Shown here one piece after another: positions 1-10,066 of a stretch of 64,000 nt of DNA. Source of the stretch: Acaryochloris sp. CCMEE 5410 (GTDB taxonomy: Bacteria > Cyanobacteriota > Cyanobacteriia > Thermosynechococcales > Thermosynechococcaceae); NCBI RefSeq assembly GCF_000238775.2, contig NZ_AFEJ02000001.1:3658001-3722000 (forward strand). The letters run 5' to 3'. The notes beneath the pieces were generated by a model that saw only the letters and a program-made list of their open reading frames with translations, was not told the DNA's origin and did no database searches. The position numbers and the translations under genes were made by a program. Every line of letters starts with the position of its first letter. Positions within the stretch are counted from its first letter, which is position 1.

Positions 1-1
1 T

Positions 2-1897
2 GCCATTTGTATGTATGGATCTGGGCAGTTTCAGACGGAAGATTATTACATTGCTCAAAAATTACTGAAAGGGTGCCTAGGCACTAATAATTTTGATGCC
101 AATTCTCGTCTGTGCATGTCTTCAGCCGTGGCTGGGTATATCCAAAGTTTTGGCTCTGATGGTCCACCGGCTTGCTACGACGACTTAGAGCTGACGGACT
201 GTGCCTTTTTAATTGGAACGAATACAGCAGAATGTCATCCGATCGTTTTTAATCGGTTGCTCAAGCATCACAAGAAAAATCGCCACGTCAAAATGATTGT
301 GGTTGACCCGAGGCGCACTAAAACTGCAGAAAAGGCCGATTTACATCTGGCGATTAAACCCGGTACCGATATTAATTTGCTCAATGGCATTGCCCATTTG
401 CTGATGCGGTGGGGCAAGTTTGACTCTTTATTTATTGATGAGTGTACGTCGGGCTTCGCCAGTTTTGCTGGCGTTATTAGCCAATATCCACCGGAATTAG
501 TTGCCCGAGACTGTGGCATTCGCGTTGATGAACTGGAAAAAGCAGCGCGTTACTGGAGCGAATCCCAGCGAGTTCTCTCCTTATGGTCCATGGGCATTAA
601 TCAATCTTCAGAAGGAACGGCCAAATGTCGCACCATCATCAATTTGCATTTGATGACGGGCACTATCGGTAAACCTGGCTGTGGACCGTTTTCTTTAACC
701 GGGCAACCCAATGCCATGGGAGGCCGAGAAGCGGGGGGCTTGGCTCATATTCTGCCCGGATACCGGGTCGTTAAAAATCCCCAACATCGACAAGAAGTGG
801 AGCAAGCTTGGCAACGCCCCCCAGGCAGTATCTCTTCTCAGCCCGGTTTAGCCGCTTGGGATATGATTTTGGGACTAGAAAATCAAAATGTGGGCTTTTT
901 CTGGGTGGCAGCCACCAATCCTGCCGTTAGTATGCCGGATATTAAGCGCACTAAAGCTGCTTTACTCAAATCCCGGTTTACGATCTGTCAGGATGCTTAC
1001 TATCCAACCGAAATGGCCGACTATGCCCATGTTCTTCTCCCCGCAGCTCAGTGGGGTGAAAAAACAGGGATTATGACCAATTCTGAGCGGGTGGTGAACT
1101 ACTGCCCGGCCTTTCGAGATCCAGTAGGAGAAGCCCGAGCGGACTGGGAAATTTTTGCCGAAGTCGGGCGACGCTTAGGATTTGAAAAGGAGTTTGCCTT
1201 TGCCAATTCCGCTGAGGTCTATGCCGAATTTGTGCAACTAACCCGCGATCGCATCTGCGATATGAGCGGCCTCAGCCATGATCTGCTGAAAAACGGCCCT
1301 ATTCAATGGCCCTTCCCCGCTTGTGCCCTAGGGGATACCATCGATGCCACCGCAACGGGTAAACGCCTCTATACCAATCACCGATTTCCCACCGAAGATG
1401 GCCGGGCTAAGTTCGCAGCGTTTCATGCTAAAGGATTAGCCGAAGCCCCCGATCCGAACTATCCGTTTGTGCTGACCACAGGTCGACTCTATGGCCATTG
1501 GCACACCCAAAGCCGTACGGGACGGATTGAGAAAGTGGCGGGGCTGCATCCCAATCCCTTTGTCGAGATCCATCCTCGGGATGCAGCCCGCATTGGTATT
1601 CAGGACGGGGAAGTATTGGAGGTGCGATCGCGCCGAGGTTTCGCCCGCGTCCCCACCAAAATTACGAAAGCGATTGCGCCTGGCACCGTCTTTATCCCTA
1701 TGCATTGGGGAGCCTTATGGGCAAAACATGCTGAGGTGAATGCACTAACCCATCCAGAAGTCTGCCCCATTTCCTTAGAACCTGAGTTAAAAGCCTGTGC
1801 CGTACAGCTGATCCCGACTAAAAATTTATCTATCGACTCTGACAAAGATACTTCTGATCAACTGGCTTCCTCTCTAGTCACTCCTTCTCATTCTTAG
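2..1897 (+). CDS. narB: Ferredoxin-nitrate reductase, 5' end outside window
   Basis: Reduces nitrate to nitrite in the cytoplasm with electrons from ferredoxin, using a Mo-bis-MGD cofactor. The frame is open from base 2, before the first ATG at 11, and that ATG lies inside a conserved stretch ([15 protein letters not shown]), so the start and the N-terminal 4Fe-4S cysteine domain (roughly 100 residues) lie upstream of the window. Visible are the central molybdopterin oxidoreductase domain ([32 protein letters not shown]-like block) and the C-terminal dinucleotide-binding domain ([17 protein letters not shown], then FIPMHWG). The Ser/Pro-rich tail ends before a TAG. It is probably the end of a nitrate assimilation operon, because the next gene, pepA, starts 260 bp later with no related function. 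Confidence 0.95.
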   Translation, partial: AICMYGSGQFQTEDYYIAQKLLKGCLGTNNFDANSRLCMSSAVAGYIQSFGSDGPPACYDDLELTDCAFLIGTNTAECHPIVFNRLLKHHKKNRHVKMIVVDPRRTKTAEKADLHLAIKPGTDINLLNGIAHLLMRWGKFDSLFIDECTSGFASFAGVISQYPPELVARDCGIRVDELEKAARYWSESQRVLSLWSMGINQSSEGTAKCRTIINLHLMTGTIGKPGCGPFSLTGQPNAMGGREAGGLAHILPGYRVVKNPQHRQEVEQAWQRPPGSISSQPGLAAWDMILGLENQNVGFFWVAATNPAVSMPDIKRTKAALLKSRFTICQDAYYPTEMADYAHVLLPAAQWGEKTGIMTNSERVVNYCPAFRDPVGEARADWEIFAEVGRRLGFEKEFAFANSAEVYAEFVQLTRDRICDMSGLSHDLLKNGPIQWPFPACALGDTIDATATGKRLYTNHRFPTEDGRAKFAAFHAKGLAEAPDPNYPFVLTTGRLYGHWHTQSRTGRIEKVAGLHPNPFVEIHPRDAARIGIQDGEVLEVRSRRGFARVPTKITKAIAPGTVFIPMHWGALWAKHAEVNALTHPEVCPISLEPELKACAVQLIPTKNLSIDSDKDTSDQLASSLVTPSHS

Positions 1898-2157
1898 AAC
1901 AATACATCTAAGATATTTGCAGAAATTTTTTGCATCTGAGGGCTTGAGCATCCATCAGGAAAGAGCCAACCATCATCCTACCCAGACAGCTTGTGTCGTT
2001 CCCTAGATAGCGGCTGTTCAATTACCCTCGTTGACCCTGTGTTCTCAACGGAACTGATTGCTATGATCAGAACGACGGTTTGGCTTTTGGGAGGAAAAAC
2101 TCGCAAAGTCAGCGACTTACGGTTTGAACATTCAGCGTTGAAGGATATGGGTTGAGG

Positions 2158-3636
2158 ATGAAGATTCAGGCAATTGAGACAGTGGCGACCGGCTGGTCAG
2201 GCGATTATTTAGGCATTGGTTTTTTCGAAGATTCCGCAGCAATAGACGCTGGTTTAACCCAGCTAGACTCATCCCTCCGAGACATTCTCCAAGATCTGGT
2301 GAGCGAAACTGAATTTCAAGGCAAAGTGGGAGAACAGCCCTGGACTCGAATCGCAGGACTCGGCTCTATCCGTAAAGTTATGCTGATCGGCCTTGGCTCT
2401 CAAGAAGCATTCACATTAGACAGTCTTCGCCAAGCTGCCGCCGCCTTTGCCAAAGCTGCTCAAAAACAGAAAGCTGCCTCTGCAGGTCTGCAGTTGCCCT
2501 TATGGCACGATGATGCCCCAGCTTCCACTCAAGCTATGGCCGAAGGGGTTGAACTTGCCTTACATCAAGACATTCGCTTTAAGTCTGATCCTGATGCGAA
2601 AAAGCCTGGCGAATTCCCGCAAGAGGTTCATGTGTTAGGTCTTGCCAATCAAGCTGCCGCTATTGAAAAAGCCCAACAGATTTGTGCAGGGGTTATTCTC
2701 ACCCGTGAACTTGTGGCAGCCCCAGCCAACGTGGTCACTCCCAGTGCTTTAGCAGAAACTGCAGCCCAAATTGCTGAGGACCACGGTTTGACCCTAGAAG
2801 TTCTAGAGCGAGAAGAATGCGAAGCCCAAGGCATGGGTGCTTTTCTGGGCGTTTCACTCGCATCTGAGCTGCCTCCCAAATTTATCCACCTGACCTACAA
2901 GCCCAGCGGCACCCCTCGTCGCAAACTCGCCATTGTAGGTAAAGGGGTTACGTTTGACTCCGGTGGCCTCAACCTCAAAGTTGGGGGCAGCGGCATCGAA
3001 ACCATGAAAATGGATATGGCAGGGTCTGGTGCGACGTTAGGAGCTGCCAAAGCCATTGGTCAACTCAAGCCTGATGTGGAAGTTCATTTCATCGTCGCAG
3101 CAGCCGAGAATATGATTAGCGGCCATGCCCTCCATCCTGGCGATATCCTGACTGCATCCAATGGCAAAACCATCGAGATCAACAATACTGATGCGGAAGG
3201 GCGGCTCACCCTTGCCGATGCTTTAGTCTTTGCGGAAAAGCAAGGCGTCGATGCCATTGTTGACTTGGCTACCTTAACCGGAGCCTGCATCGTCGCCTTA
3301 GGCAATGATATTGCGGGCATGTGGACCCCAGAAGATAGCTTGGCAGAAGAATTGAATCAAGCGTCTGAACAGGCGGGAGAAAAGTTTTGGCGGATGCCCT
3401 TAGAAGAGAAATATTTTGAAGGACTGAAATCTCCCATCGCCGATATGAAAAACACTGGACCTCGTCCTGGAGGTTCCATTACCGCCGCTTTATTTCTCAA
3501 ACAATATATTGAGAACACACCCTGGGCTCACTTAGATGTGGCAGGCCCCGTCTGGACAGAAAAAGAGAACGGTTATCTCAATGTGGGTGCAACAGGGTTT
3601 GCAGTCCGAACTCTAGTCAATTGGGTAATGGGTTGA
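2158..3636 (+). CDS. pepA: Leucyl aminopeptidase (M17)
   Basis: A cytosolic dinuclear-metal aminopeptidase that removes N-terminal residues in peptide turnover; M17 enzymes are normally hexamers. The N-terminal regulatory half lacks motifs. The C-terminal catalytic half has [14 protein letters not shown] (metal and substrate Lys/Asp), [13 protein letters not shown] and the signature [14 protein letters not shown]. At 492 residues it has the normal family length. I chose the ATG at 2158 over the in-frame TTG at 2152 because a GAGG lies just before it, although the spacing is short. It stands alone on this strand, flanked by about 260 and 318 bp of noncoding DNA. Confidence 0.95.
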   Translation: MKIQAIETVATGWSGDYLGIGFFEDSAAIDAGLTQLDSSLRDILQDLVSETEFQGKVGEQPWTRIAGLGSIRKVMLIGLGSQEAFTLDSLRQAAAAFAKAAQKQKAASAGLQLPLWHDDAPASTQAMAEGVELALHQDIRFKSDPDAKKPGEFPQEVHVLGLANQAAAIEKAQQICAGVILTRELVAAPANVVTPSALAETAAQIAEDHGLTLEVLEREECEAQGMGAFLGVSLASELPPKFIHLTYKPSGTPRRKLAIVGKGVTFDSGGLNLKVGGSGIETMKMDMAGSGATLGAAKAIGQLKPDVEVHFIVAAAENMISGHALHPGDILTASNGKTIEINNTDAEGRLTLADALVFAEKQGVDAIVDLATLTGACIVALGNDIAGMWTPEDSLAEELNQASEQAGEKFWRMPLEEKYFEGLKSPIADMKNTGPRPGGSITAALFLKQYIENTPWAHLDVAGPVWTEKENGYLNVGATGFAVRTLVNWVMG

Positions 3637-3954
3637 TGGCCTTCCTCTATCGATAGAAGCCACTTCGGCAAAATCCAAATCCACCTCACGCCACACCTCG
3701 AACAGGTCTTAGCGGCCTATTGCACACTGCTCATCTCGACCATTTAGCCGTTGAGCCCTGTCCAGGAAACTCCACTTACTTCTGGCTGAAACACCAACAC
3801 GCAGTAGCTTTACCATGCAGAGCTACCTGATATGCAGCTACTTTCTTAATCTGAACGGGCTGCTCTCTGCTTTTCATAGGTGATCCGCTAACTGTTCTCA
3901 GCGTCCAAATATGTGATGCTTTTACCATCTACCCTCTTCTAGCCTATATCTGTT
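3637..3954. other. Gene-free intergenic stretch
   Basis: About 318 bp between pepA and the nitroreductase gene. I see no open frame with coding character, no strong terminator with a T tract and no repeat shared with the rest of the window. Confidence 0.5.
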
Positions 3955-4617
3955 ATGAGTGATTCCACCCTGACCCCTGAACAACTTCTGCACCAACTCC
4001 AATGGCGCTACGCCACCAAAAAATTTGACCCCACCCAAAAAATTCCCACAGCCACTTGGGAGGCCCTGGAACAAAGTTTAGTGCTCACCCCGTCCTCTTT
4101 TGGACTCCAACCCTGGAAATTTTTGGTCGTTCAAAACTCACAAATTCGCCAGCAACTCCTGGAATATTCTTTCGGCCAAACTCAAGTCGTGGACGCCTCT
4201 CATCTAGTCGTCTTAACCATTAAAAAAGCAACCAATGCCGACGATGTCGATCGCTATATGCAGCGCACTGCAGAAGTCCGTCAAGTCGACATCGACTCTT
4301 TAACGGGCTTTGCCAATGTCATTAAAAACTTTTTAGCCAATCCCCATAACCCTGACTTTGATCCAGATGAATGGGCAACCCGGCAGGTTTATATTGCCTT
4401 AGGCCAACTCATGACCAGTGCTGCAGTCCTTGGCATTGATGCTTGCCCTATGGAAGGCATTATCCCTGCCAAATATGATGAAGTCTTAGGCCTGACAGAC
4501 ACGGAATACAAAGCAGTCCTAGCCTGTCCTGTAGGATATCGTCATCCCGAAGATAAATATGCCGCTCTTCCTAAAATCAGATATGAGCAACAAGAGATCG
4601 TGACTCATATTGCCTAA
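3955..4617 (+). CDS. NAD(P)H-dependent nitroreductase family protein
   Basis: An FMN-dependent oxidoreductase of the NfsB/NfnB type that reduces nitro-aromatics, quinones or similar acceptors; the native substrate is unknown. The early block RYATKKFDP is the usual FMN-phosphate contact. TPSSFGLQPWKF follows (residues about 46-57), and near the C terminus ACPMEGIIPAKYDEVLGL is typical of the NfsB-like subgroup. At 220 residues it is full length. The ATG is the first in frame and leaves a normal N terminus. It is a single gene with no operon partner. Confidence 0.9.
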   Translation: MSDSTLTPEQLLHQLQWRYATKKFDPTQKIPTATWEALEQSLVLTPSSFGLQPWKFLVVQNSQIRQQLLEYSFGQTQVVDASHLVVLTIKKATNADDVDRYMQRTAEVRQVDIDSLTGFANVIKNFLANPHNPDFDPDEWATRQVYIALGQLMTSAAVLGIDACPMEGIIPAKYDEVLGLTDTEYKAVLACPVGYRHPEDKYAALPKIRYEQQEIVTHIA

Positions 4618-4730
4618 GGCATAAATCATTACGGCGTAGGGTTCGATTTAGATATCTCACCCCTCTAGGTTATTAACCCCCTAGAAATGTCTAGACTAAG
4701 ATGAGAAAAACATCTATAGGGGTTTCCGCC

Positions 4731-4964
4731 ATGGCTTTAGAACCCTGCCGAGTCTGCGGTACGTTGAATAGTACGGAAACAGAAATTTGCCTCAGCTGTG
4801 AATTTCCCACCAAAGGTCGTCGCCGCCCTGCTATTTTCCAATGGGCTGCGATTGGCTTGTTTGTGCTATTCACCATTCCCGTCATCATGACGGTGATGAA
4901 TCAGTTTAAACCCAAGCCCCAGACTCCAGCTCCCCAGCCTGTCTCCCTTCGCCACCCTCGATAA
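4731..4964 (+). CDS. Small zinc-ribbon membrane protein
   Basis: A protein of about 77 residues with an N-terminal four-cysteine zinc ribbon (CRVC, then CLSC) followed by one hydrophobic helix (FQWAAIGLFVLFTIPVIMTV) and a Pro-rich tail. A membrane-tethered zinc-binding protein is inferred and no enzymatic role can be read. The ATG at 4731 is preferred over the one at 4701 because a G-rich TAGGGG lies about 8 bp before it and the extra ten residues look noncoding. The protease gene starts within 10 bp of its stop, so the two are probably co-transcribed. Confidence 0.7.
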   Translation: MALEPCRVCGTLNSTETEICLSCEFPTKGRRRPAIFQWAAIGLFVLFTIPVIMTVMNQFKPKPQTPAPQPVSLRHPR

Positions 4965-4970
4965 CGTTTG

Positions 4971-6134
4971 ATGATGACCAACCTGAAATTACCCCGTCGC
5001 CGCCTGTTACAAATGGCAGGGGGCTTAGCATTAACATTACTATGGCCGCACCAAGCCTATGGTCAAACCGGACGACAAATACGAGATCTGGCCAAAGCTG
5101 TCACGGTTTTGGTCTCTCCCCAAAGCAGTTCTGGGTCAGGGGTCCTGATCAAGCGGGAAGGGAATAGCTATTACGTGCTCACTGCCAAGCATGTTATTGA
5201 GTCTACCCGTGCGGGGGAAGAGGCAGATGTGATTACAGCGGATGGCCAGTCTCACGCCATCAATACCCAAGCCATCCTATATCTTTCTGGGGTAGATTTA
5301 GCCTTGATTCGCTTCGATAGCGATCGCAACTATCCGGTCGCCACCCTGGGTAACTCAGAATCCATCTCCGAAACTGATACCGTTTACATCGCTGGATTTC
5401 CCCTACCGGGCCAAGCCATCACTTCATCCACCTTTACGATTACAAAGGGTGCCATTACTGGCAAAGGTCAGTACCAACGGGGATACGGTTTAATTTATGA
5501 CAACGTCACCCAACCGGGGATGAGTGGTGGCCCCATTCTCACTGCAACGGGTCAAGTGATTGGCATTCACGGATTAGCAGAGGGTGAACGGGTGCAAGGG
5601 GTAGCCATCAAAGCAGGCTTGAACTTAGGCGTACCTATCAATACGATTTTAGATCTCACCCCGCTAGCCCTTAAACAAACGCCTAAGGCTGATTCATCGC
5701 CAACACCTATTACCTCTACTAGTGATGCAGAACAAACCTTTCGTGCCTTTCTAGATCAGCATTATGCGGCAATGGCTCCCTTGGTTGAAACGCGGGATGC
5801 CGCTCGGCTCTTTAACTACCTGCCCATCGATAAAGAACGCTTTCGCTACACCCAACATACAGGGGTGGTCCAAAACTACAACGATCGAGTGGCTGGGGCC
5901 TCTAAGTTCTTTGCAAAAAAATCGACTCGAGAAAAATGGAAGCTCTCTTACGAAATTACTGATTTGCAAATGCCCACGGCTGATCAGGCCATTGTGTCTC
6001 ATATTGAAACGGTGAAATGGTCTTTCTGGCCAGGAATACCCCGAGGAGTGTTTCGTCGCCGTGAAATAATTTCCTGGGAGCGCATCAATGGTCAATGGAA
6101 AATTGTCTCAGTGGAAGAAGGGGAAAGGCTATAG
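4971..6134 (+). CDS. Trypsin-like serine protease with Tat-type signal
   Basis: An exported S1-type protease. The N terminus has a twin-arginine-like block (PRRRLLQMAGG) with a hydrophobic stretch ending near AYG. The catalytic triad is visible: His about 74 (LTAKHVI), Asp about 109 (SGVDLALI) and Ser about 185 (QPGMSGGPI). There is no PDZ domain. The last 130 residues (from about AEQTFRAFLDQHY) resemble an NTF2/SnoaL-like fold, which could gate or localise the protease. A TTG at 4968 and ATGs at 4971 and 4974 are all possible starts. It follows the zinc-ribbon gene almost without a gap, suggesting a shared transcript. Confidence 0.85.
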   Translation: MMTNLKLPRRRLLQMAGGLALTLLWPHQAYGQTGRQIRDLAKAVTVLVSPQSSSGSGVLIKREGNSYYVLTAKHVIESTRAGEEADVITADGQSHAINTQAILYLSGVDLALIRFDSDRNYPVATLGNSESISETDTVYIAGFPLPGQAITSSTFTITKGAITGKGQYQRGYGLIYDNVTQPGMSGGPILTATGQVIGIHGLAEGERVQGVAIKAGLNLGVPINTILDLTPLALKQTPKADSSPTPITSTSDAEQTFRAFLDQHYAAMAPLVETRDAARLFNYLPIDKERFRYTQHTGVVQNYNDRVAGASKFFAKKSTREKWKLSYEITDLQMPTADQAIVSHIETVKWSFWPGIPRGVFRRREIISWERINGQWKIVSVEEGERL

Positions 6135-6323
6135 CGTTGGCATCACTGGACATTAACGCTCACAACTCACGGATTTTGGTGCAAGAAACCCCATATATTG
6201 CCCTCCATGTGATGAAAGTCCTAGCCATCGCCTAGCCAAAATAGCCAAAATGGATAAGATGATTTGATGGCAATGATCGCCAGACTTACACTGTTGTAGC
6301 TGGGCATTCAGTCATTGTTGTCG

Positions 6324-6740
6324 CTAAAGATTGAGCCATTTTTCAAACTTTCCCAACATCTTCCGTAGCGACTTCATCTCGACCAATTTATATGCTTTGG
6401 CCACAGAAACCACCCGTCTTTCCCGCTCATGATCCTCTTGCCACTCTCGATGCAGCTGGGTGACCACCAAGGGAAACACTTGCACCGTACAGGTACTCCC
6501 CCATTTTTGATGAGCATAGGTGCCTAAGGGTTCAGTCGCAATCAAGCCTTCAATCCCCGCTTCTTCCCAGGCTTCTTTCGCTGCAGAATCCCAAGCCGTC
6601 AGATCCGGTTCAATTTCTCCTTTAGGGATAATCCACCGACTTCGCTTACGGGATGTAATTAAGATCACCTTCAAACCATCCGGCTGAATCAGGTAAGGCA
6701 AGGCAGCAGAGTGCTGATAGCGCCCCTCGACTGGTGTCAT
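6324..6740 (-). CDS. Nudix hydrolase
   Basis: Hydrolyses a nucleoside diphosphate linked to another moiety; the substrate is not readable. The Nudix box runs from GEIEPD through AKEAWEEAGI, with the REUXEEXG core present as KEAWEEAG. The Lys/Arg-rich approach (SRKRSRWIIPKGE) resembles the diphosphoinositol-polyphosphate phosphohydrolase or Ap4A subgroup. It has 138 residues, normal for a single-domain Nudix protein. It lies downstream of the signalling operon on the same strand but 78 bp after it, so membership in that operon is doubtful. Confidence 0.9.
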   Translation of the reverse strand: MTPVEGRYQHSAALPYLIQPDGLKVILITSRKRSRWIIPKGEIEPDLTAWDSAAKEAWEEAGIEGLIATEPLGTYAHQKWGSTCTVQVFPLVVTQLHREWQEDHERERRVVSVAKAYKLVEMKSLRKMLGKFEKWLNL

Positions 6741-6818
6741 AACAGGTTATTTACAAGGTATAAGATGATCGACCGTTGTCTAAGAGCGTAGCGAGAACTA
6801 TCCTCTTTGCCAACTTTT

Positions 6819-8564
6819 TCACCAATCTTTGAGACCGTTCGTCATCTTTTCCTGCAGCAGCGCCACCGCCATTTGTCCATCGACCGGTTTCGAGAACAAA
6901 TGACCTTGCGCTTCTTGGCAGCCCATATCTAGCAGAAAGCGCCGCTGTACCGGAGTTTCAACGCCTTCAGCCGTCACACTGAGCCCCAAATCATGGGCTA
7001 ACTCAATGATAGAGCGCACTAGATCGAGATTCTCCACATCCATCCGTTTAATAAAAGACCGATCAATCTTTAACGTATCCACCGGTAATTGCTGCAAATA
7101 TTGCAAAGATGCATAGCCTGTCCCAAAATCATCGATACAGAGGCTAACCCCCATATTTTTGAGCTGATGAAGTGTATCGATCGCCGCTTGGTCTCGACTA
7201 AACAACACACTCTCCGTAATTTCAATCATGAGCTGCTGCGGAGAAATGCGGGTTTCCAGCAACACTTGTCGGACTTGCGACACTAAATCGGGTTGATCGA
7301 ATTGCTTCGCCGAAAAATTGACGCTCACCGCAAGAGGTTCTTCCGTAAATCGGCGCCACTGCTGAATGCGAAAACAGGCCTCTTTCAACATCCACTGATC
7401 GATCTCAAAAATCAGCCCCGTTTCTTCAGCAATTGGAATGAACTCCATGGGAGACACCATGCCCAGTTTGGGATGCATCCATCGAACTAAGGCTTCAAAT
7501 CCAATAATTCTTTGATCGGCTAAACAAACAATCGGCTGAAAAAATAAATTGAGTTCCTGCTCGCGCAGCGCTCGCTTCAGATCATTTTCAAGCTGCAGCA
7601 GTCGTACAGCTCGTGCATGCATGGTGGGATCAAACACCACGTAATTGGCCCGCCCCAACCCTTTGGCATAACTGACCGCTGTATTGGCATCCCGGAGTAA
7701 ATCTTCAGCTCGGTCATACTCCATCAGGGTCAAAGCAATCCCCACACTAGCCGTTATGTACAATTCTTGGCCACTCAACCGAAATGGGGTTTGGAACTCT
7801 GCCGAAATTTGGTTGGCAGCCAAGATTGCAGTACTCGTCGCATCAATTTCATCTAACAGAATGATGAACTCATCACCACTCAAACGGGCAAAAATATCAA
7901 ATTCATCCAAGCAATTTTTTAAGCGCCAAGCAATGGCGATCAGCAGTTGATCCCCAGCCAAACGGCCAAAACTATCATTAATACTTTGAAAACGGTCAAT
8001 ATTGACGATCAAAATGGCAAAGTGATAGCTCTTTTTGCGCTTAAACCGTTCAAAGGCATGGGCAAGCTGAATCAGAAAATAGGTTTGATTGGGCAGCCCC
8101 GTCAAGGCATCATAAAACGTCGTTTTGAGAATGCTTTCGCTCGTTTGTTTCCGCTCTTCAATAAAATCTAATGTGCTTTCCCGCGCTTTTTGAATAAAGG
8201 AGAGGAGTTCAATATATTCCCCCTCTGAGGCTTTAATCAGGAGGATTTTCTGAGATCCTAAATTGAGGGCTGCCGCCTCCAAATGAATCTCTTGGTCTCG
8301 ATGATCGGTTTCACACCACATGCCCGACTTATACTGACCCGGCTGATTGTCATGCCAAAACTCCATCGCATCCACCAGAAAGTTAGCCAGAAAAGGCAAT
8401 TTTCTTTCGATCCAAGCCACATCTAAGGTGAGTTGGACCTGGGGATAGAGTTTAGTGAACCAGGATGGCGTTGTTCCTACAATCGTTAAGGAATGCTCAT
8501 TAACCCGCTCTAAAATCAAAATATCTAAAGCAGAGAGTACATTTGCAGGGAGCGATACCGTCAT
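6819..8564 (-). CDS. GGDEF-EAL c-di-GMP turnover protein
   Basis: Makes and/or degrades cyclic di-GMP. An N-terminal sensor-like region (residues 1-140, PAS-like, unassigned) leads into GGDEF with an active-type SGDEF at 229-233. The upstream inhibitory RxxD has lost its Arg (DEFD), so product inhibition may be absent. The EAL domain starts with FEALVRW (EAL at 357-359) and keeps the catalytic set: NFSAKQF, IEITES, DDFGTGYASL, LKIDRSF, TAEGVET and CQEAQGHLF. Both activities therefore look intact. Its ATG overlaps the stop of the cyclase homologue by 4 bp (ATGA), which implies translational coupling and places it as the probable output of the operon. Confidence 0.92.
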   Translation of the reverse strand: MTVSLPANVLSALDILILERVNEHSLTIVGTTPSWFTKLYPQVQLTLDVAWIERKLPFLANFLVDAMEFWHDNQPGQYKSGMWCETDHRDQEIHLEAAALNLGSQKILLIKASEGEYIELLSFIQKARESTLDFIEERKQTSESILKTTFYDALTGLPNQTYFLIQLAHAFERFKRKKSYHFAILIVNIDRFQSINDSFGRLAGDQLLIAIAWRLKNCLDEFDIFARLSGDEFIILLDEIDATSTAILAANQISAEFQTPFRLSGQELYITASVGIALTLMEYDRAEDLLRDANTAVSYAKGLGRANYVVFDPTMHARAVRLLQLENDLKRALREQELNLFFQPIVCLADQRIIGFEALVRWMHPKLGMVSPMEFIPIAEETGLIFEIDQWMLKEACFRIQQWRRFTEEPLAVSVNFSAKQFDQPDLVSQVRQVLLETRISPQQLMIEITESVLFSRDQAAIDTLHQLKNMGVSLCIDDFGTGYASLQYLQQLPVDTLKIDRSFIKRMDVENLDLVRSIIELAHDLGLSVTAEGVETPVQRRFLLDMGCQEAQGHLFSKPVDGQMAVALLQEKMTNGLKDW

Positions 8565-9562
8565 TGCATTGGGTGATAAGAATATAAGCTCGGGCTGTTC
8601 GTTAGAGAATGTTCAGAATGAGACATCGGTCGAAAAGACTTCTGCCTTTTATCTAGCCCATCAAAGGTCAGTTTGTCGATGATCAAGGTCCCACCTTCAG
8701 AATTCTCATTTAAATTCACCGCCATATCCATCGGCTGGCCCATCACCGTTAAGGTTTTGCCGAATCCCACCTGTAGGAGTCCGATAGTAACGATTCCCGT
8801 TGTCGCCACTAGGGCGCATTGAGCCGTTGGGCCAATGGGGGGCTGACGTTCCTCAAATAGTTGGAGAATACGTACACTCGCATCTATCGCTTGCATCGAG
8901 GGGCTACGAGTGGAGGGCAATACGCCAAATACCGCCACAATAGAGTTGCCAATACTTTGATGAATCAAACCGCCTTCATCCAAGATGGAAGGGGAAATGG
9001 CGGATAGGTATGCATCTAAGATTTTAAGGGGATTAGAGGTAACCGTGTTATCGTCTAGGCCCTCGATGTTACAACATTTTACGACTAAAATACTGAGGGA
9101 TTTTTGCTCGCCGGCCGGCCGAATATCGAGAAAGTTTTCTGCCACAATCTCTGATTGCATCAAATGCCCGATGGAGCGAGCCTGTTTCCGCCGCAGCAGA
9201 CTGAGATCATTCACTTTTTGTTGAATCAGAACATGCTCTTCATTTTCAGAGGTGGCATCAAAGAGAATGACCCAATCATGCTGGTCTTCTACAAAAAGAT
9301 GCACTTCGGCAATAATATCTTGGTCTAGCTGCAGGAAGGGAATGTGCATCGCCGCTTCTTGCAAAGGCAATAAACCCGCTAAGAAGAAAATTTGCTCATC
9401 AATCGACTGGTGTAGCTTTAAAGGAGCTAAACCATACCGCTCACAAGCCCCACCAAAAGCCAGTAAATCACCTGTTTTAGTGACTTGTAAATAGGCCGGA
9501 AAGCGATCTCGAACGATTGTAGAACAAAGGAATGTCACAATCGGTTGTGGGAGATTTAACAT
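8561..9562 (-). CDS. Class III nucleotidyl cyclase homologue, probably inactive
   Basis: The C-terminal half has the class III adenylate/guanylate cyclase pattern (SILVVKCCNIEGL, SIGNSIVAVFG, TTGIVTIGLL, TVMGQPMDMAVNL), but both positions that normally hold the two metal-binding aspartates are asparagine (N165 and N206 by my count). Catalysis is therefore unlikely; a role as a nucleotide-binding or protein-interaction domain is inferred. Residues 1-150 form an unassigned, PAS-like region. The gene starts 6 bp after the GTPase stop and overlaps the GGDEF-EAL start, so it sits between the GTPase and the c-di-GMP enzyme. It could still be a diverged active enzyme; only an assay would tell. Confidence 0.75.
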   Translation of the reverse strand: MLNLPQPIVTFLCSTIVRDRFPAYLQVTKTGDLLAFGGACERYGLAPLKLHQSIDEQIFFLAGLLPLQEAAMHIPFLQLDQDIIAEVHLFVEDQHDWVILFDATSENEEHVLIQQKVNDLSLLRRKQARSIGHLMQSEIVAENFLDIRPAGEQKSLSILVVKCCNIEGLDDNTVTSNPLKILDAYLSAISPSILDEGGLIHQSIGNSIVAVFGVLPSTRSPSMQAIDASVRILQLFEERQPPIGPTAQCALVATTGIVTIGLLQVGFGKTLTVMGQPMDMAVNLNENSEGGTLIIDKLTFDGLDKRQKSFRPMSHSEHSLTNSPSLYSYHPMQ

Positions 9563-9568
9563 GGGTAA

Positions 9569-10060
9569 CTAAATCATCATTTGCGCCAATTTTATAAAGC
9601 ACTCTTCTACCCCTAATCCAGTCCTTGCACTCCCAAGACAGTAAGTCCATTGCCGTTGGGATAATTCTTCGAGATCGTCCTCTCCGATTTCCCAATCTTG
9701 GCTTAGATCATACTTATTGAAAATTGTAATAAATGGCACTTTGCCAATAGTGTCTTCCACTTTAGTTTGTAATTGGAAGACTGTTCCTAATGTATCTCGT
9801 CGAGTACCATCTACCACCAAAATATAGGCGGCTGATCCTCGCAAATACGACATTCGAATTTTTTGAAATTCATCTTCACCATGAATATCCCATAGAATTA
9901 AATTTAATTCTTGCCCAGCAACCGCCACACTTTTTTTATCAATTTTGACGCCAACTGTCGTTTGATATTTATCAGAATAAATACCTTGAACATATCGAGC
10001 GACAAGGCTCGTTTTCCCAGTCGCAAATGCACCGATCATACAAATCTTTTTCTGGAGCAT
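9569..10060 (-). CDS. Ras/Rab-like small GTPase
   Basis: A 163-residue single-domain GTPase of the Ras superfamily (prokaryotic Rab/MglA-like branch). Visible are the P-loop GAFATGKTS (10-18), a switch I Thr in YQTTVGVK, switch II WDIHGEDEF, NKYD for guanine recognition and SAR as the G5 element. The normal DTAGQE of switch II reads DIHGED, so the catalytic Gln is Glu; low intrinsic hydrolysis or a need for a GAP is inferred. It lies 6 bp downstream of the roadblock/OmpA gene. Roadblock proteins commonly regulate such GTPases, which supports a functional pair at the inner membrane. Confidence 0.88.
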   Translation of the reverse strand: MLQKKICMIGAFATGKTSLVARYVQGIYSDKYQTTVGVKIDKKSVAVAGQELNLILWDIHGEDEFQKIRMSYLRGSAAYILVVDGTRRDTLGTVFQLQTKVEDTIGKVPFITIFNKYDLSQDWEIGEDDLEELSQRQWTYCLGSARTGLGVEECFIKLAQMMI

Positions 10061-10066
10061 AAGCTA

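Noticed and set aside
4628-4640. GGTTCGATTT resembling a tRNA T loop
   Set aside because: No acceptor or anticodon stem can be drawn around it. No tRNA or rRNA gene was recognised anywhere in the window.
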